The translations under genes and the position numbers were made by a program. Under the pieces are notes generated by a model, which ran no database searches, had not been told where the DNA came from, and saw only the letters and a program-made list of their open reading frames with translations. A stretch of DNA of 64,000 nt from Pseudocercospora fijiensis CIRAD86 (taxonomy: Eukaryota; Ascomycota; Dothideomycetes; Mycosphaerellales; Mycosphaerellaceae), in contig NW_006921535.1 in assembly GCF_000340215.1 (NCBI RefSeq), positions 3,644,596 through 3,708,595 of the forward strand. Reading direction: 5' to 3'. This document shows, in pieces, positions 23,698-34,920 of this stretch (position 1 is the stretch's first letter; each line of letters begins with the position of its first letter).

Positions 23698-24043
23698 TAT
23701 TACGGTTACTCGCGACAGATCGTTAGGTAACTTCTTATTACGTACAAGCCGAGGCTTCTTTAGAGAGGCTAACGCAAGCGGGAGGCTAAGATAGAATAAT
23801 TAGTATAAAGGTAATTCTAATTAGTAAGTAGGTAATATAAGTTAAACGCCTCGAGCTATAAGGGCATCCCGGCGTTCCTAAATATAAAGGAGATATCTTA
23901 TCTATAGTCGTAAGCGACGTAAGCGACGCTATCGCTCTCGACCGCTCCTATCGCTCCTAGTAAGATAGAGCGATAGCTTAGCCCGCTAGTCTTAGCGTCG
24001 CTCTAAGATTATATAAGGACTCTAACTAATTAGATCCGTAACA
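23698..24043 (-). repeat. Element G 3' LTR
   Basis: 346 bp, nearly identical to 30252-30597; differences are G/A or C/T. Confidence 0.9.
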
Positions 24044-24062
24044 CTATCCCCCTCCTTAAGCG
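24044..24062 (-). promoter_or_regulatory. Polypurine tract of element G
   Basis: On the minus strand this reads AAGGAGGGGGATAG and abuts the 3' LTR. This is the expected plus-strand primer position and fixes the element's orientation. Confidence 0.75.
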
Positions 24063-24099
24063 GAATAGTCCCTTATTCCAGAACTTTCTAATTCTAACT

Positions 24100-24690
24100 T
24101 CTTTGTTATACTAAAGTTATCGAAGGACTTATCTTCTCGCTAGCGTAAGGAAAATATCGTAAATAATATCCTCGCCGACTATCTCGAAATACTAATCCGC
24201 TACTTTTATTATAAATAGGCCGGTAAATCCTATAAGGTCGATCTTCGTTCCGGTCGCTACTCCGAGTACGCCCTATATAGCTAGTCCTATAATATACAAG
24301 TTACTTATATAAAGTATAAAAAAATCCGAAAGGCGCGCCTAAAGATAGCTAAAGATCTTAAGGCGGCCGAAAAGGAGGAGGACCTCCTTACGCGGAGACT
24401 CTTCGAGTACCGCGTAAAGGTCCGCTGCTTACGCAAGTCGCTATATATAAAGGAAGATCGGGAGGTATAAGCTCTTAAGGTAGAGGAAGCCTCTATCTAA
24501 TAGGCGGAGGAGCTCGAAAGAGAGCTAGGCTCTTCGCCTATAGAGCCGATATTATTCTCGTTGCCTACTAACGAGCCGTTTCCCCTAGATAGCCGATTAT
24601 AGATATCTCCTTATAACTAGAGTCGTCTAGATAGGATATCCTAGCCTATCTCTAAAATCCCTAGTAGGAGTGCCGAGAATCTAGTATCCT
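24100..24690 (+). pseudogene. Antisense Cys-rich reading frame in the 3' region of element G
   Basis: The plus strand, opposite to G's gag-pol, carries a relic frame of about 195 codons with only TAG/TAA stops. It has an N-terminal motif readable as KVDLRSGRYSEYALYS, in which several Tyr codons (TAC, TAT) are RIP products of Cys codons. A charged helical region follows (KIAKDLKAAEKEEDLLTRRL). Many fungal chromoviruses carry an antisense frame near the 3' LTR with an RSGRCSEC-type Cys-rich motif; that recollection is general and should be confirmed by search. No function is known to me. Confidence 0.5.
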
Positions 24691-24812
24691 AAAGGTATAT
24701 ATTTTTAGTATTTCCTATCTATTTTATCTTCTAGCTAGTTAGTCTAGTAGTATAATTCTTAGCTATAAAAGACATAGTTGCTAGGTACGCTATTAGAGTC
24801 CCCGCTCCTTAA

Positions 24813-24897
24813 GCTATACTACCCTAGGTCGTTAAGAACTCTAAGGCGCTATAATCGATAGGGTCTAAGAGGTCGTAGGTTTAATTCCTATACTAGC
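24813..24897 (+). tRNA. Decayed tRNA-like sequence inside element G
   Basis: An 85-nt segment whose 3' part forms a T-arm: stem GTAGG/CCTAT around the 7-nt loop TTTAATT (canonical TTCAANT after a C-to-T change). A 7-nt anticodon-like loop TAATCGA has flanking bases that mostly pair. The acceptor stem pairs only partly (GCTA with TAGC). It could be a captured, RIP-damaged tRNA or a chance fold. It is not a functional tRNA as it stands. Confidence 0.3.
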
Positions 24898-24949
24898 TAT
24901 TTCTTTTTATCTAGTTTTAGTATTTTTTGATTATCTACTAACAGTTCTA

Positions 24950-25060
24950 TAGGTTTCTTTTTAGTTCCTAAGTGTTTTCTAAATATAGGTATCCTTTCTA
25001 CTTAATAAGGTATTTCTAACCTTACTAGTCTAGGATCTTCTCGACTTTAAACTCGTTTTC
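24950..25060 (-). pseudogene. Element G chromodomain
   Basis: The minus strand reads EFKVEKILD, then KYLIK, KGY and ENT followed by a stop where Trp belongs, then ELKRNL. This matches the chromodomain pattern of fungal chromoviruses (YLIKWKGY...ENTWEP..NL). It directs integration to methylated-histone chromatin in related elements. Confidence 0.7.
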
Positions 25061-28000
25061 TTCCTTAGGTTAAAAGTGAAATGTTTCTTAATACGGTATT
25101 TCGGCGTCTATAGGTTCTAGTATAGAGATATAGAACACTAGGTAGATTTTTGCGTCGTCCGGTAGTTTAAGTCGGTAATTAACTAGTCCTTTAGGTTTAT
25201 TAATTAAAAATAGCCCGACTTTAACGTAGTCTAGTTTCTTAGTTAATCTCTAGGTTCTTAGATTCTTCGTTAGGAGGTAGACCTTATCCCCCTTTTTTAG
25301 CTAAAGTACTATTTTTCGTTTAGCATTATACGGTCCTATAATTTTTTATTAAGACTCGGCAATTGCCTTTTGCAATTGTTTATATACCTACTTTAAGTCC
25401 TCTAAAGCGACTATCGCCTTATCCGTATATAGATGCTATAAATACTATTCCCTAAACAACTACGGATGTTTCCTAAAATTAGCGAAGAATAGTGTTTCTT
25501 TCGTAGTCTTAGATTGTTAACTGTTTAGTATAAGTTATGCTATAGGCAATAGCGATGCCTAATTGTTTTGTACGTAGTTAACGTAGTGTCGTAAGTATAC
25601 CTCTAAGGCCTAGTTCTTAATTTCCGTTTAGCCGTCTATCTATAGGTAGTATACTATTAATAGCTTATACCTAATTCTAAGTGTCGCTATAAGCGTCTTC
25701 TAGTAGTTTAACGTAAAGAGTTTGTCCCTATCCGTAATATAGGTCCTTAGAAATCTATAGTATCGTATAAGTAAGTCTATCTAGTATAAGGTATCCGAGT
25801 TGCTCTACCGTACTTGCTTCGTTAGTAGGAATAAAGTATATATATTTTGTAAGCCTATCGACTATAATAAGTATTATATCGTAGCTATGTCCTATAACTA
25901 GATCCTTAGACTTTAGTAGTTTCGTAATAAAGTCTATCGTAACTTCGTCCTATAGTTTATCTAGCAGCGTCCTAAATTAGATATATCTATACTTAGCGTA
26001 TCTATTAGCCTTATTACGCTAACATTATAGACATTTCTTAATATATTCTAGAACTCGTTATCGCATATATAGGAATCCGAAGCTTCGCTTAACTAGTTCT
26101 ATTGTTTTTAAACTCTAGGGTATCTATTTTCTAGTCCGTCGTAGTGTTGTCGTATATACTCTGTAACTCGTTCCTTAGGTACTTAGTATTTCCTATATTC
26201 GATTAGGAACTATTCTTCTATATCCTAAAGAACTTATATAATATAGTTGAATTCCTTTATATTAGCACTAAGGCTTCCGTCTTAGTTTGCCTTTAATATC
26301 TATTACTATACTAGTTCGTAACCCTCTATATAGTCGCTACGGCGGCTTAGTACGTCGGCTCGTCCGTTCTCGCGTCCTAGGGTATAGCGGATTTCGAACT
26401 TGTACTATCCTAGTAGCTCCGACTAGCGGGCCTATCTTCGGGTTAGTACTTTAGTCGTAGTAAAGTAAGTCAGATTCTTATAATTAGAAAGAATCGTAAG
26501 ACTTAGTACTCCTTCCGCGTATACTCGCTAGTATTGTAGTAATATAACTATTATAAGTAGCTCCTTATTATAGATGTCGTAGTTCTATTCTACGGGTAAT
26601 ATCTTCCTTAAGTAATAGGCTACCGGGTGTCGTTTCCCGTTATACTCTTATATAAGATATACTCCTATAGCTCTATCTAACGCGTCTGTCTCTATCTAGA
26701 CCGCCTTTTTCCTATCGAATAATCGTAGCGTTAGCGTAGAAGCGTATTGCTCCTTTAGTTGCCTAAACGCCTTATCTTCCTTCGTGCTCTAGTTCTATTT
26801 ATTGTCTTTCTTTATAAGCTCCGTAAGGGGTGCCGCTATCTTAGAGTAGCCCTCGATAAATTTCCTATTATAGTTAGCTAATCCTAGGAATAATTGTACG
26901 TCCTTAACGCATGCTAGCGTTAGCTATTCCTATATTAACTTAGTTTTTTCTAGATCGATCCTAATTCCTATAGTACTAATAATAAATCCTAGGAACTTAA
27001 CTTCCTTCTTATAGAATTCGCATTTCTTAGATATAGTCTTAAATCCTACTTAAGTAAGTCGTTTAAAAACGTCCTATACTATTCGTATATAGTCCGCGAG
27101 AGCTCCCTTAGTATAGACTAAGATATCGTCTATATATACGATAACGTATATATCTAGGAGGTCTCGGAGGACTTCGTTTACGAGGTCTTAATATAACGCT
27201 AGGGCATTCGTAAGTCCTATAGGTATAACTAAGAATTCGTAAAGCCCGTATCTTATTCGGAATGCTATTATCTATTCGTATCTAGCCGCTATACGTATTG
27301 CGTAAAACGTATCGCGTAGGTCAATCTTCGTATACTAGTCTAATCTAGTTAATCGGTCTTGTATTTCTTCGATATTCGGTAATAGGTATCGATTCTTAAT
27401 CGTAATATCGTTAAGCCGTCTAAAATCGACTACTAGCCGTCCTTCGTCTAATCCGGCTTTTAGAACGAACATTACTAGTAAGGCTATCGAGGATATCGAC
27501 TTCCGTATCTAGCCTTTTTCTAGTTTCTCTTTTAGCTACTTGTCTAGGGTTTTAAGCTTTTTCTTAGATATTGCGTATAAGGGTCCCTATAGAGGCTCTT
27601 TCCTAGGCTGTAAGTATATCTTATAATCCTATAGTTAGTATTTAGGTAAGGCCGCCTTGCCTCTTTTCTCTTTAAAGAGTCGCTTCTACTTGCTATACTC
27701 TTTAGGAATATCTAGGTCCGAGATTCTAGTTTTATTCTTCGATAGTGTATAACTTCTATTCTTCCCGTAATTATTGTTATAACCCTCCTAACCTAACGGT
27801 AGTATCGATCCGGGTTGAATACGGTTCTCCGTAATTCCTATCGACGCAAACGTCTTACGAGTCGCCCTACGTTTGTTAATCTTATCTATCTACGAACGCT
27901 GCCGCTATATAGGTTAAATGCCGATTATATAGTCGCATTCCTTAAATATAAGTACTCCTCTTCTCTAATCTACGACTAGGTTATACTTTCTTAACTAAGG

Positions 28001-28400
28001 TATACCTAGTATAATATTATAACTAGCTATATTAGTAATATCTAAAACAATTTCATCGTAGTACTGTTAGATAGCTAGTAGCAACGGTATCGTCTCTCGT
28101 TCTATACTAGGTAGCGGTAACCTATCTACTGCTATAAGTTTATACGCTCCTTCTCTTCTACTTCGGGTTACGATCCCTCGGCTTTTAACGAATAATTCGG
28201 AGGCAAAGTTCCCGCTCGCTCCGGAATCTATTAATATACTCGTCGGATGCCCGCTAACGATAACTTTTATACGGAAGACTGCTATTAATACTTAAGCGCT
28301 TTCGGTGTTAAGGAACTCTCTTAGAACGCTCTAATCTAGAGAGTTAGTCCGTTTCCCGACTAGTTATTAGCCTAAAGTTATTCTAACTAGCTACGGATCC
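25061..28400 (-). pseudogene. Element G pol relic (protease, reverse transcriptase, RNase H, integrase)
   Basis: The minus-strand relic frame is saturated with TAG/TAA. The reverse transcriptase catalytic motif IDDILVY is readable at 27121-27145, preceded by a region equivalent to the usual MPFGLTNAP block. Integrase lies at about 25300-26100, RNase H at about 26300-26750 and protease near 28150-28350. Boundaries are approximate because no start, stop or splice signal survives. Confidence 0.7.
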
Positions 28401-28699
28401 GTAGTCCTACCGTTCGTGCTTCTTCGGTATATAACTTTTCTTCGAGGGTATCGTTATATATATTTCGTCCTTACGCTACTATAGCCTTTCGGTATTACTA
28501 ATTTAGTCGCTAAACCGTCTAACGTATATCTTAAGTAATAATCGTCCTTTTATCGGGTAGGACGTATCCGTAGGGCGTAATTATGCTTCCTATCGGTACT
28601 CGCTCCGTAATAAAGTTATAATACGCATAGTCTATAGGTATCTAGGGGTAATTCTAGAATTTTGCCCGTATGCTTATCTAGAAATAATTAAATTAGATA

Positions 28700-30230
28700 G
28701 GATTAACCCTCCGTTATCCGTTAACCTTTAGAAACATTTCCTCGTATTTGCGTACTAGATATAAGGCAATTGTTCGCGCTGCTATTAGTGTATCTATTAT
28801 AAACGTAAGGATCGTATCGTCGTTAATCCCGAATTCGTCTTTACTTTCTTTATTTGTAGTTTCTTCCTCGGTATCTAGACTTTCCTCTAAATCTTCTTAC
28901 TATTCCTTCTCTTACTAAGGGGACTCCGGTACTTCTAGGATAGCTCCTAACTCCTCCTTAGAAGGGAATAAAGCTTCCGGATCTCGGTTTTCTTTATCGT
29001 CGGCATCTAAGTAAGATTTATTAATTGTTTCTTCCTCTATCTAGGATTTCGCATCTTCTCGTATAAGTCGCCTATTCTAAGGAAAAAATCCTATATCTAT
29101 CTTAGCAGAATAATGAATTTAGTATCGGTCGTCGTAATAGAATCTCTAGTAAAGGGTTCTATATACGGGTTCTTATCGTCGTACTATTATATAGATTTGT
29201 CGTAGCTCTTTCTTTACGACCTCTACGTAGGTCCTCGGCGTACTATTAATAGAGTATAGCCCTACTACTATTTAGTAGCTTCCTCTACCCGAGTCCTTTC
29301 GTTATATTATATTAAACTGTTCGCGTCGTACTATATTTTTACCGCGACAGTTCCGTACTATATAGCCTTCCTTACTATATATATAGTAAGTTAATCTTCC
29401 TACTTTCTTAGGCGAACTCTTGCCCTTTCTTCCTTTAAATACTCGACCCTTCTAGGTAGCGTCTAGCTCTATTAGTTACGCGCTATAGTAGTTATTCCCC
29501 TTTAGTTTGTCGTAGGTACTATAGTTTCGTCTATTGTCGTATCTAGGAGTATAACTAGCTTTTCTAGAAGTCTTAGAATCGTAGCGTCGTTCTAAAGCTC
29601 GTTTATAGAGCCTATCGTCGAGATCGAGCGTAACCTTAACTAATGTTCCTATATTATCTATTTTTCTACTATCGCGTATAAGCTCGTCCTTAATATTGTC
29701 CTTAAGACCTCGTCGATATATTATTATAAGAGCTTCGTCGTCCTAGTCCGTAAGTTAGATATATTCCTAAAATTTAGCGGCGTAATCGGTATATAACCCC
29801 TTCTAAGTTAAGTATTAGATAACCCTAACTGCGGTAGCAACCTCGTTAGAAGATCTAAAGACCTTCTTTATCGTACGCTTAAGATATTCGTAGCTTGCGA
29901 AGATTCTATCCGAATTGTCGGTTCCGTTGCTATCTAGGTAGGTCCTAAGAAATAGTTTAACCTAATGCTAAGCCCTACCTTATATAAACGTTATTGCGAA
30001 GACTAGCTTTAAGTTGTCTTAAACCTAGTTAAATATGAAATATATATCTATCTAGTTAACCTAGGTATTAAACTTATCTCGGTCGCTATAATAGAAGTCT
30101 AGCTTTCCGATTTTAAGGGAATCGTTTCTAGTATAGGTTCCTAGTATACTACTAATACTAGAGGTAGTACGTCGAGTACTGCCTATCTCGCTAGGGGCGG
30201 GAGTTCCCCTTCCGACTTGTAATAAGGCAC
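28700..30230 (-). pseudogene. Element G gag relic
   Basis: The minus-strand frame downstream of the right (5') LTR. A zinc-knuckle relic at about 29330-29400 reads with Cys and His partly changed to Tyr, ending EGYIVRNCRGKN. Upstream is an acidic and arginine-rich capsid-like region. Confidence 0.65.
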
Positions 30231-30251
30231 TTATCCTAAGGGCGTTTAAAG

Positions 30252-30597
30252 TGTTACGGTTACTCGCGATAGATCGTTAGGTAACTTCTTATTACGTGTA
30301 AGCCGAGGCTTCTTTAGAGAGGCTAACGTAAGCGGGAGGCTAAGATAGAATAATTAGTATAAAGGTAATTCTAATTAGTAAGTAGGTAATATAAGTTAAA
30401 CGCCTCGAGCTATAAGAGCATCCCGGCGTTCCTAAATATAAAGGAGATATCTTGTCTATAGTCGTAAGCGACGTAAGCGACGCTATCGCTCTCGACCGCT
30501 CCTATCGCTCCTAGTAAGGTAGAGCGACAGCTTAGCCCGCTAGTCTTAGCGTCGCTCTAAGATTATATAAGGACTCTAACTAATTAGATCCGTAATA
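30252..30597 (-). repeat. Element G 5' LTR
   Basis: Partner of 23698-24043; on the minus strand it starts TATTACGG (TGTTACGG before RIP) and ends GTAACA. Confidence 0.9.
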
Positions 30598-30602
30598 GTA
30601 GG

Positions 30603-32690
30603 CTACTATATAGGACCCTTCGTCTACCTAGCTAGAATAGTTAGGTACTAGCAAAGCCTCTAGCAAGCGAAAATTAGCTAAGAAGGCTAAGATAAATACC
30701 GCGGATCCTCCGATCGACGCGCGCGACCCGCCTACGCTAGGAGATAGCAGTATTACTCCGAGAGGCCTCTTTATAGATCTAACGTTCCGGCTTCTATTCG
30801 GGCGCTATAGATTTATACGCCTATTCGACGTTTTACGTAAGGCTTATAGCGGCCGAACCCTCTATAGCGACGGTCTACGTCTATCTAAGATCTAAGAAAT
30901 AGATTTCGTTCGTCGCGTAGCGAGTATAACGGAACTTATAATAGAGGCGGGATACGTAATTATCGCAATGTTCCCTAATTAAGAGTAGTAATAGTATCTA
31001 AACTATATCGCGGAGACAGCGAGTAAGTTCAACTATAACTGTTTTAATACCTACTTCGATACTACGGAGCTAACTAAGAAGATACGATCGTTTATAGCTA
31101 GATTAAAGAACGACGAAGTTTTTCCCTAGGAGGAATATCTTCGAGATATTCCCGTATCTAAGAGAGCCGTAGATATAAAGATTTTCGGCGACTAGTCGGT
31201 ATATATACTTAGCTATTCCCTATAGCAGATTAAGGAAGCAGTCGAAGTCGGTTAGACTAACCTCCTAGCCCTAATAGACGATTTCCTAATAGCGGTAGTT
31301 CCTATACTACTAAAGGCGGCGGTATTGCGGCACTAGATATAGGTAGGTATCCTCCTACGCGTTAACGATAAGACTAGAAAAATCCTTTATATAGGATACT
31401 ATAAGTACGACAAGCAGGCTAAGTAGTTAATCCGCTTCCTAGGTAGGGAACTTAAGGATAACGCTAGTTAGGTAGGCGTCCCTAATAGGCGCGGCTATAT
31501 TGTATCTACTAAGGATATGCCCGCTATGCCTTAATCCGACCTCCGTAAGATAGCGAGTATAAGAATCTTAGTAGGACTAGATAGCTTAGACGGAGGCAAA
31601 GGCACCCCTAGCGCTACTATAGTTATTATCCCTATAGCTAGTACCTCTAGCGCTGCTATAGCTACCGCTACTACCTCCGGCGCCGCTACCGCCGATAAGG
31701 GCACCGCTATAACTACTAACCCTATGTCTATCGCTAATATAGATAAAAGCAAATCCTAACTTCCTATTAATATCCTTTGCGATAAAGGCTAGAGTAGCTT
31801 ATTCGTCTAGATTGCCCTAGCCGGGCTTGCTAGGAAATAGCAGCTAGGAAGCGAGCTAAAAGAGCTACAAATATTCGTAGGAGTCCTCGCCTATATAGTT
31901 GTAGTAGTAATAAAGGAATAGAATTACGTTAAGGACCGGGAGTCCCGCGAGCAGTTATTAGAAGACGAGAAGGTCTTATACGAGTACGCTATATCTATCG
32001 TAAAGAAATTCCTTAAAGCTTATAACGTCCTTTCTAAGGAAATCTACGACGACATTGTAGCCTATACTAAAGATAATATCGACTAGGATAACGAGAATTT
32101 AGAAGAATAGGATAGAAAGCTTACTAATACGGACGACGTTATTAACTATATACTAGAACTCTCCTATTTCTAGAATACGGACGGTATAGTTAAGGAAGAC
32201 GTAGAATAGTCTACCCTACGTCTACTATAGGCGATAGACGCGATCTAACGCTCTAATACTAAGGCTAATTCCGAGAAAGCCGCGATTCGGGCGATATAGG
32301 AATTGCTATAAGACTAGGCTACTAGACTTACCTACGACTTCCTTATAGATATTATAGCCGAGCTCGCTAGATTAATCTAGTTAGAAAAAGAGGAAGACCG
32401 CGCCCGTATTAGTACATTTATCGCTACCGCTTTTAACGCCCTATACGTCCTATATAGGAAGAATGCTATTAGATTCCTAGAGCGCTAGGCATCGGCTAAA
32501 GGCTTAGAATTAGTAACCTAAGACTACTCGATTATAGCCGAGTAGGCGACGCGTAACGCGCAAGTTATTAAAACCTAGACGGAAACTCTATAGTAGACGA
32601 TAGTTAGTCTATTAAGTAATACGAGAATACGATAGCATTATTAGTCTATTATATATATAGTCTACGTAGTCGCGGACATTTCGCGACTAG
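30603..32690 (+). pseudogene. Element F relic reading frame, 3' part
   Basis: The continuation of the frame broken by G. Readable parts: RRVASITELIIEAGYVIIAM, YLRDIPVSKRAVDIKIFGD, a Ser/Thr/Ala-rich low-complexity stretch at about 31590-31740, then a helical acidic region with EDRARISTFIATAFNALYVL. Stops are only TAG/TAA. Together with 22882-23697 this would be a protein of roughly 900-950 residues of no family I recognise. Confidence 0.5.
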
Positions 32691-32697
32691 GGGATTT

Positions 32698-32830
32698 TGT
32701 TATAAAGCTAGGGGGAAAGGGATACCTAGCGGCTGCTACTAGCCGCCTACTATAGGTATATACTTTCTCTATAGCTAGATAGACTTAATATGAATTATTA
32801 CACTTTAAAACTACGTTTCGAACTATAACA
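32698..32830 (+). repeat. Element F right terminal repeat
   Basis: Partner of 22737-22869. It is preceded by AGGGGATTT, which could be a polypurine tract for a plus-strand retroelement. Confidence 0.88.
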
Positions 32831-32835
32831 CTGCC

Positions 32836-34920
32836 CTTATAGCGCAAATAGCTATTAGCAATCGACTAATTCTTGCTAGATCTAGTCTTATAGCTACTTC
32901 TAAGCCGATCTATACCGTATACGAGCCGTAGTAAAGGCGTCCCTCTACTAAGTACGTAATAGCTTATCTATAAACGCTCGGCTATCCCCGTCTACAAGTT
33001 CGCTTAATAGCACCCTCGCTATCTTACGTAGTACGCACTATATACATCTAGTAGCACTAGTAGCCGGATTAACTATAGTAGTACTATCGCTATTACTATA
33101 TATTACGATGTCGACTAGAGAGTTATTATAACTCTTCCTATTAGTATTATTAGCCCTTGCCTTAATACGCACTATTAATATAGCAAGAGCATTAATATGC
33201 TTCGAGCCGTCGCGGAGTCTAGTAAGCCGCTTATCCTACGCTTGCTTTACTATAAGGTCTATAGCAATCTTATACTATAGGGTTAGAAACAATAAATTAA
33301 TAGATTAATAAGTCTCGCTATTGTAATTAGGCCGCCTCGATAGACTATTAGCAGGGTTACTTACGCCTAGCCGATATGGAATATTAAAATCGAACCTAGC
33401 GAGATAGACGGCCTATCTAGCCTATCGACCTATAACCCTAGTAACCTTCGTAATTCTACGGAGGTTGTTATAGTCCGTATAGACCTTAACAGTATGCTAC
33501 ACACTATCGAGATAGTAGCGCTAGTACTTAAAGGCTTCTACGATTGCTAAGAGCTCTTACTTATAGGTCTTATATCGACGCTCTATATCGATTATCTTCC
33601 GTAAGAAGAAGGCAATCGGGTGCTAGTAATTGTTACTAGCCTGCTATAATATAATAGCTAATATAGCGAACTACAAAGCGTTAGTTTTAATACGGATCTG
33701 CCTGCTTAGTACGAAATAGTATAATAAGGGGACTTTAGTAAAGCGTTGCTTTAAACCGTTAAAAGCGGCTTGTGCTTTGTTAGTCTATTTAAACTCTCTA
33801 GATAGATTGGCCTTAGTTTTAGTAAGTTTAGTTAGGGGCATTACATGCCGTAAATAGCCTTTAATAAAGCGGCGATAGAAATTAGCGAAGCCGAGGAACG
33901 ACTATAGCTCCTTAATAGATATAGGAACAGGCTATTTAGTAATAGTCTTAATCCGCTTAGGATTAGCCTTAACACTATTAGTTAATACGAGGAAGCTAAG
34001 GAAGGCTACCTCCTTAGTAGTAAAGGTATATTTAGAAGGCTTGCAATACAGCCTATAGGCCCTTAGGCGATTAAGCACCTTGCGAACTGTAGCCTAGTGC
34101 TCCGCAATATTAGGTAAATAGGTGTAAACTAGGATGTTATCTAGGTAAACTATATAGAGGTAGTCTAGTAGGCCTAATAAGGCCCGATTAATATATGACT
34201 AGAATATTATAGGGGCATTAGCTAGGCTAAATAGCATAACTAAGTGCTTGAAATGGCTATAGCGGGTGCAGAAGGCTGTTTTCTATTTATCGCCCTTGCG
34301 AATACAGATACGATAATAGGCGTCTTTAATATCTAATATAGTATAGAAGTAAGCGCTAGAAAGGCGGTCGAGGGTCTTATTAATAAGCGGAAGTAGATAG
34401 CGGTCTTTAATAGTAATAGCATTAAGTCTACGGTAGTTAATATATAGGCGTAGGCTACTATCCTTCTTTAGTACGAATAGGATAGGTATACTAGCAGGGC
34501 TGTTACTATACCGAATCCGACTATTAGCTAGGTTTTCCTCTAGGTACTTACGTAATATAGCAAGCTCGCGCTCGCTAAGGTTGTAGAGTAGCCTAAAAGG
34601 AACCTCCTTGCCTTCTATTATATTAATCTTATAATCCGTCTCTTTAAATATAGGTAACGTCGATGCTAGGTAGTGTTTAAACACGTTAATATAGGTCTCT
34701 CGAATGCGCTCTAGTATACGCTCGAGCTATTTAGGGTCTATACTATTAGGGGGCATAGGCTTATCGTCGTCTCTACTAAGTAGATCGGCGGTCGGATCGG
34801 CTAAGGCGGGTATTAAATTGCCGATAAATAGGACCTTTATATTATTAGGGCACTTATTAATATTAATATGTTTAATGTCCTCTTTTCGAGCGATACTAAA
34901 TCGCTACTATTAGCTACCTA
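32836..34920 (-). pseudogene. Element A reverse transcriptase, RNase H and N-terminal integrase
   Basis: The minus-strand relic continues A's pol beyond F. A 133-codon open stretch at 34283-34684 preserves the reverse transcriptase fingers/palm region: [40 protein letters not shown] and [12 protein letters not shown]. RNase H follows to about 33440. It parallels 43820-45700 in C. Confidence 0.82.

Larger units (their letters stand above)
23698..30597 (-). mobile_element. Element G: Ty3/gypsy chromovirus, second family, minus strand
   Basis: 346-bp LTRs (23698-24043 and 30252-30597), perfect TSD GTAGG (23693-23697 and 30598-30602), total 6.9 kb, inserted in F. On the minus strand a gag with a decayed zinc knuckle (KEGYIVRNCRGKN), reverse transcriptase with IDDILVY, RNase H, integrase and a C-terminal chromodomain can be followed. 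A polypurine tract sits beside the left LTR. The LTR sequence and length are unrelated to the A family. Confidence 0.88.
22737..32830 (+). mobile_element. Element F: LTR-flanked element with an unrecognised long frame (contains G)
   Basis: 133-bp direct terminal repeats (22737-22869 and 32698-32830), each running TGTTATA-like to TATAACA, with a perfect TSD CTGCC (22732-22736 and 32831-32835). The uninterrupted A sequence is recovered by removing it. Without G it is about 3.2 kb, nearly all one plus-strand reading frame. No reverse transcriptase, integrase or transposase motif was found. The orientation given is that of the frame. Confidence 0.8.

Noticed and set aside
31531..31752. 73-codon minus-strand frame inside element F
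   Set aside because: It is the antisense shadow of F's Ser/Thr/Ala-rich segment.
34704..34913. 69-codon plus-strand frame in element A
   Set aside because: Opposite strand of A's pol relic; no conserved features.
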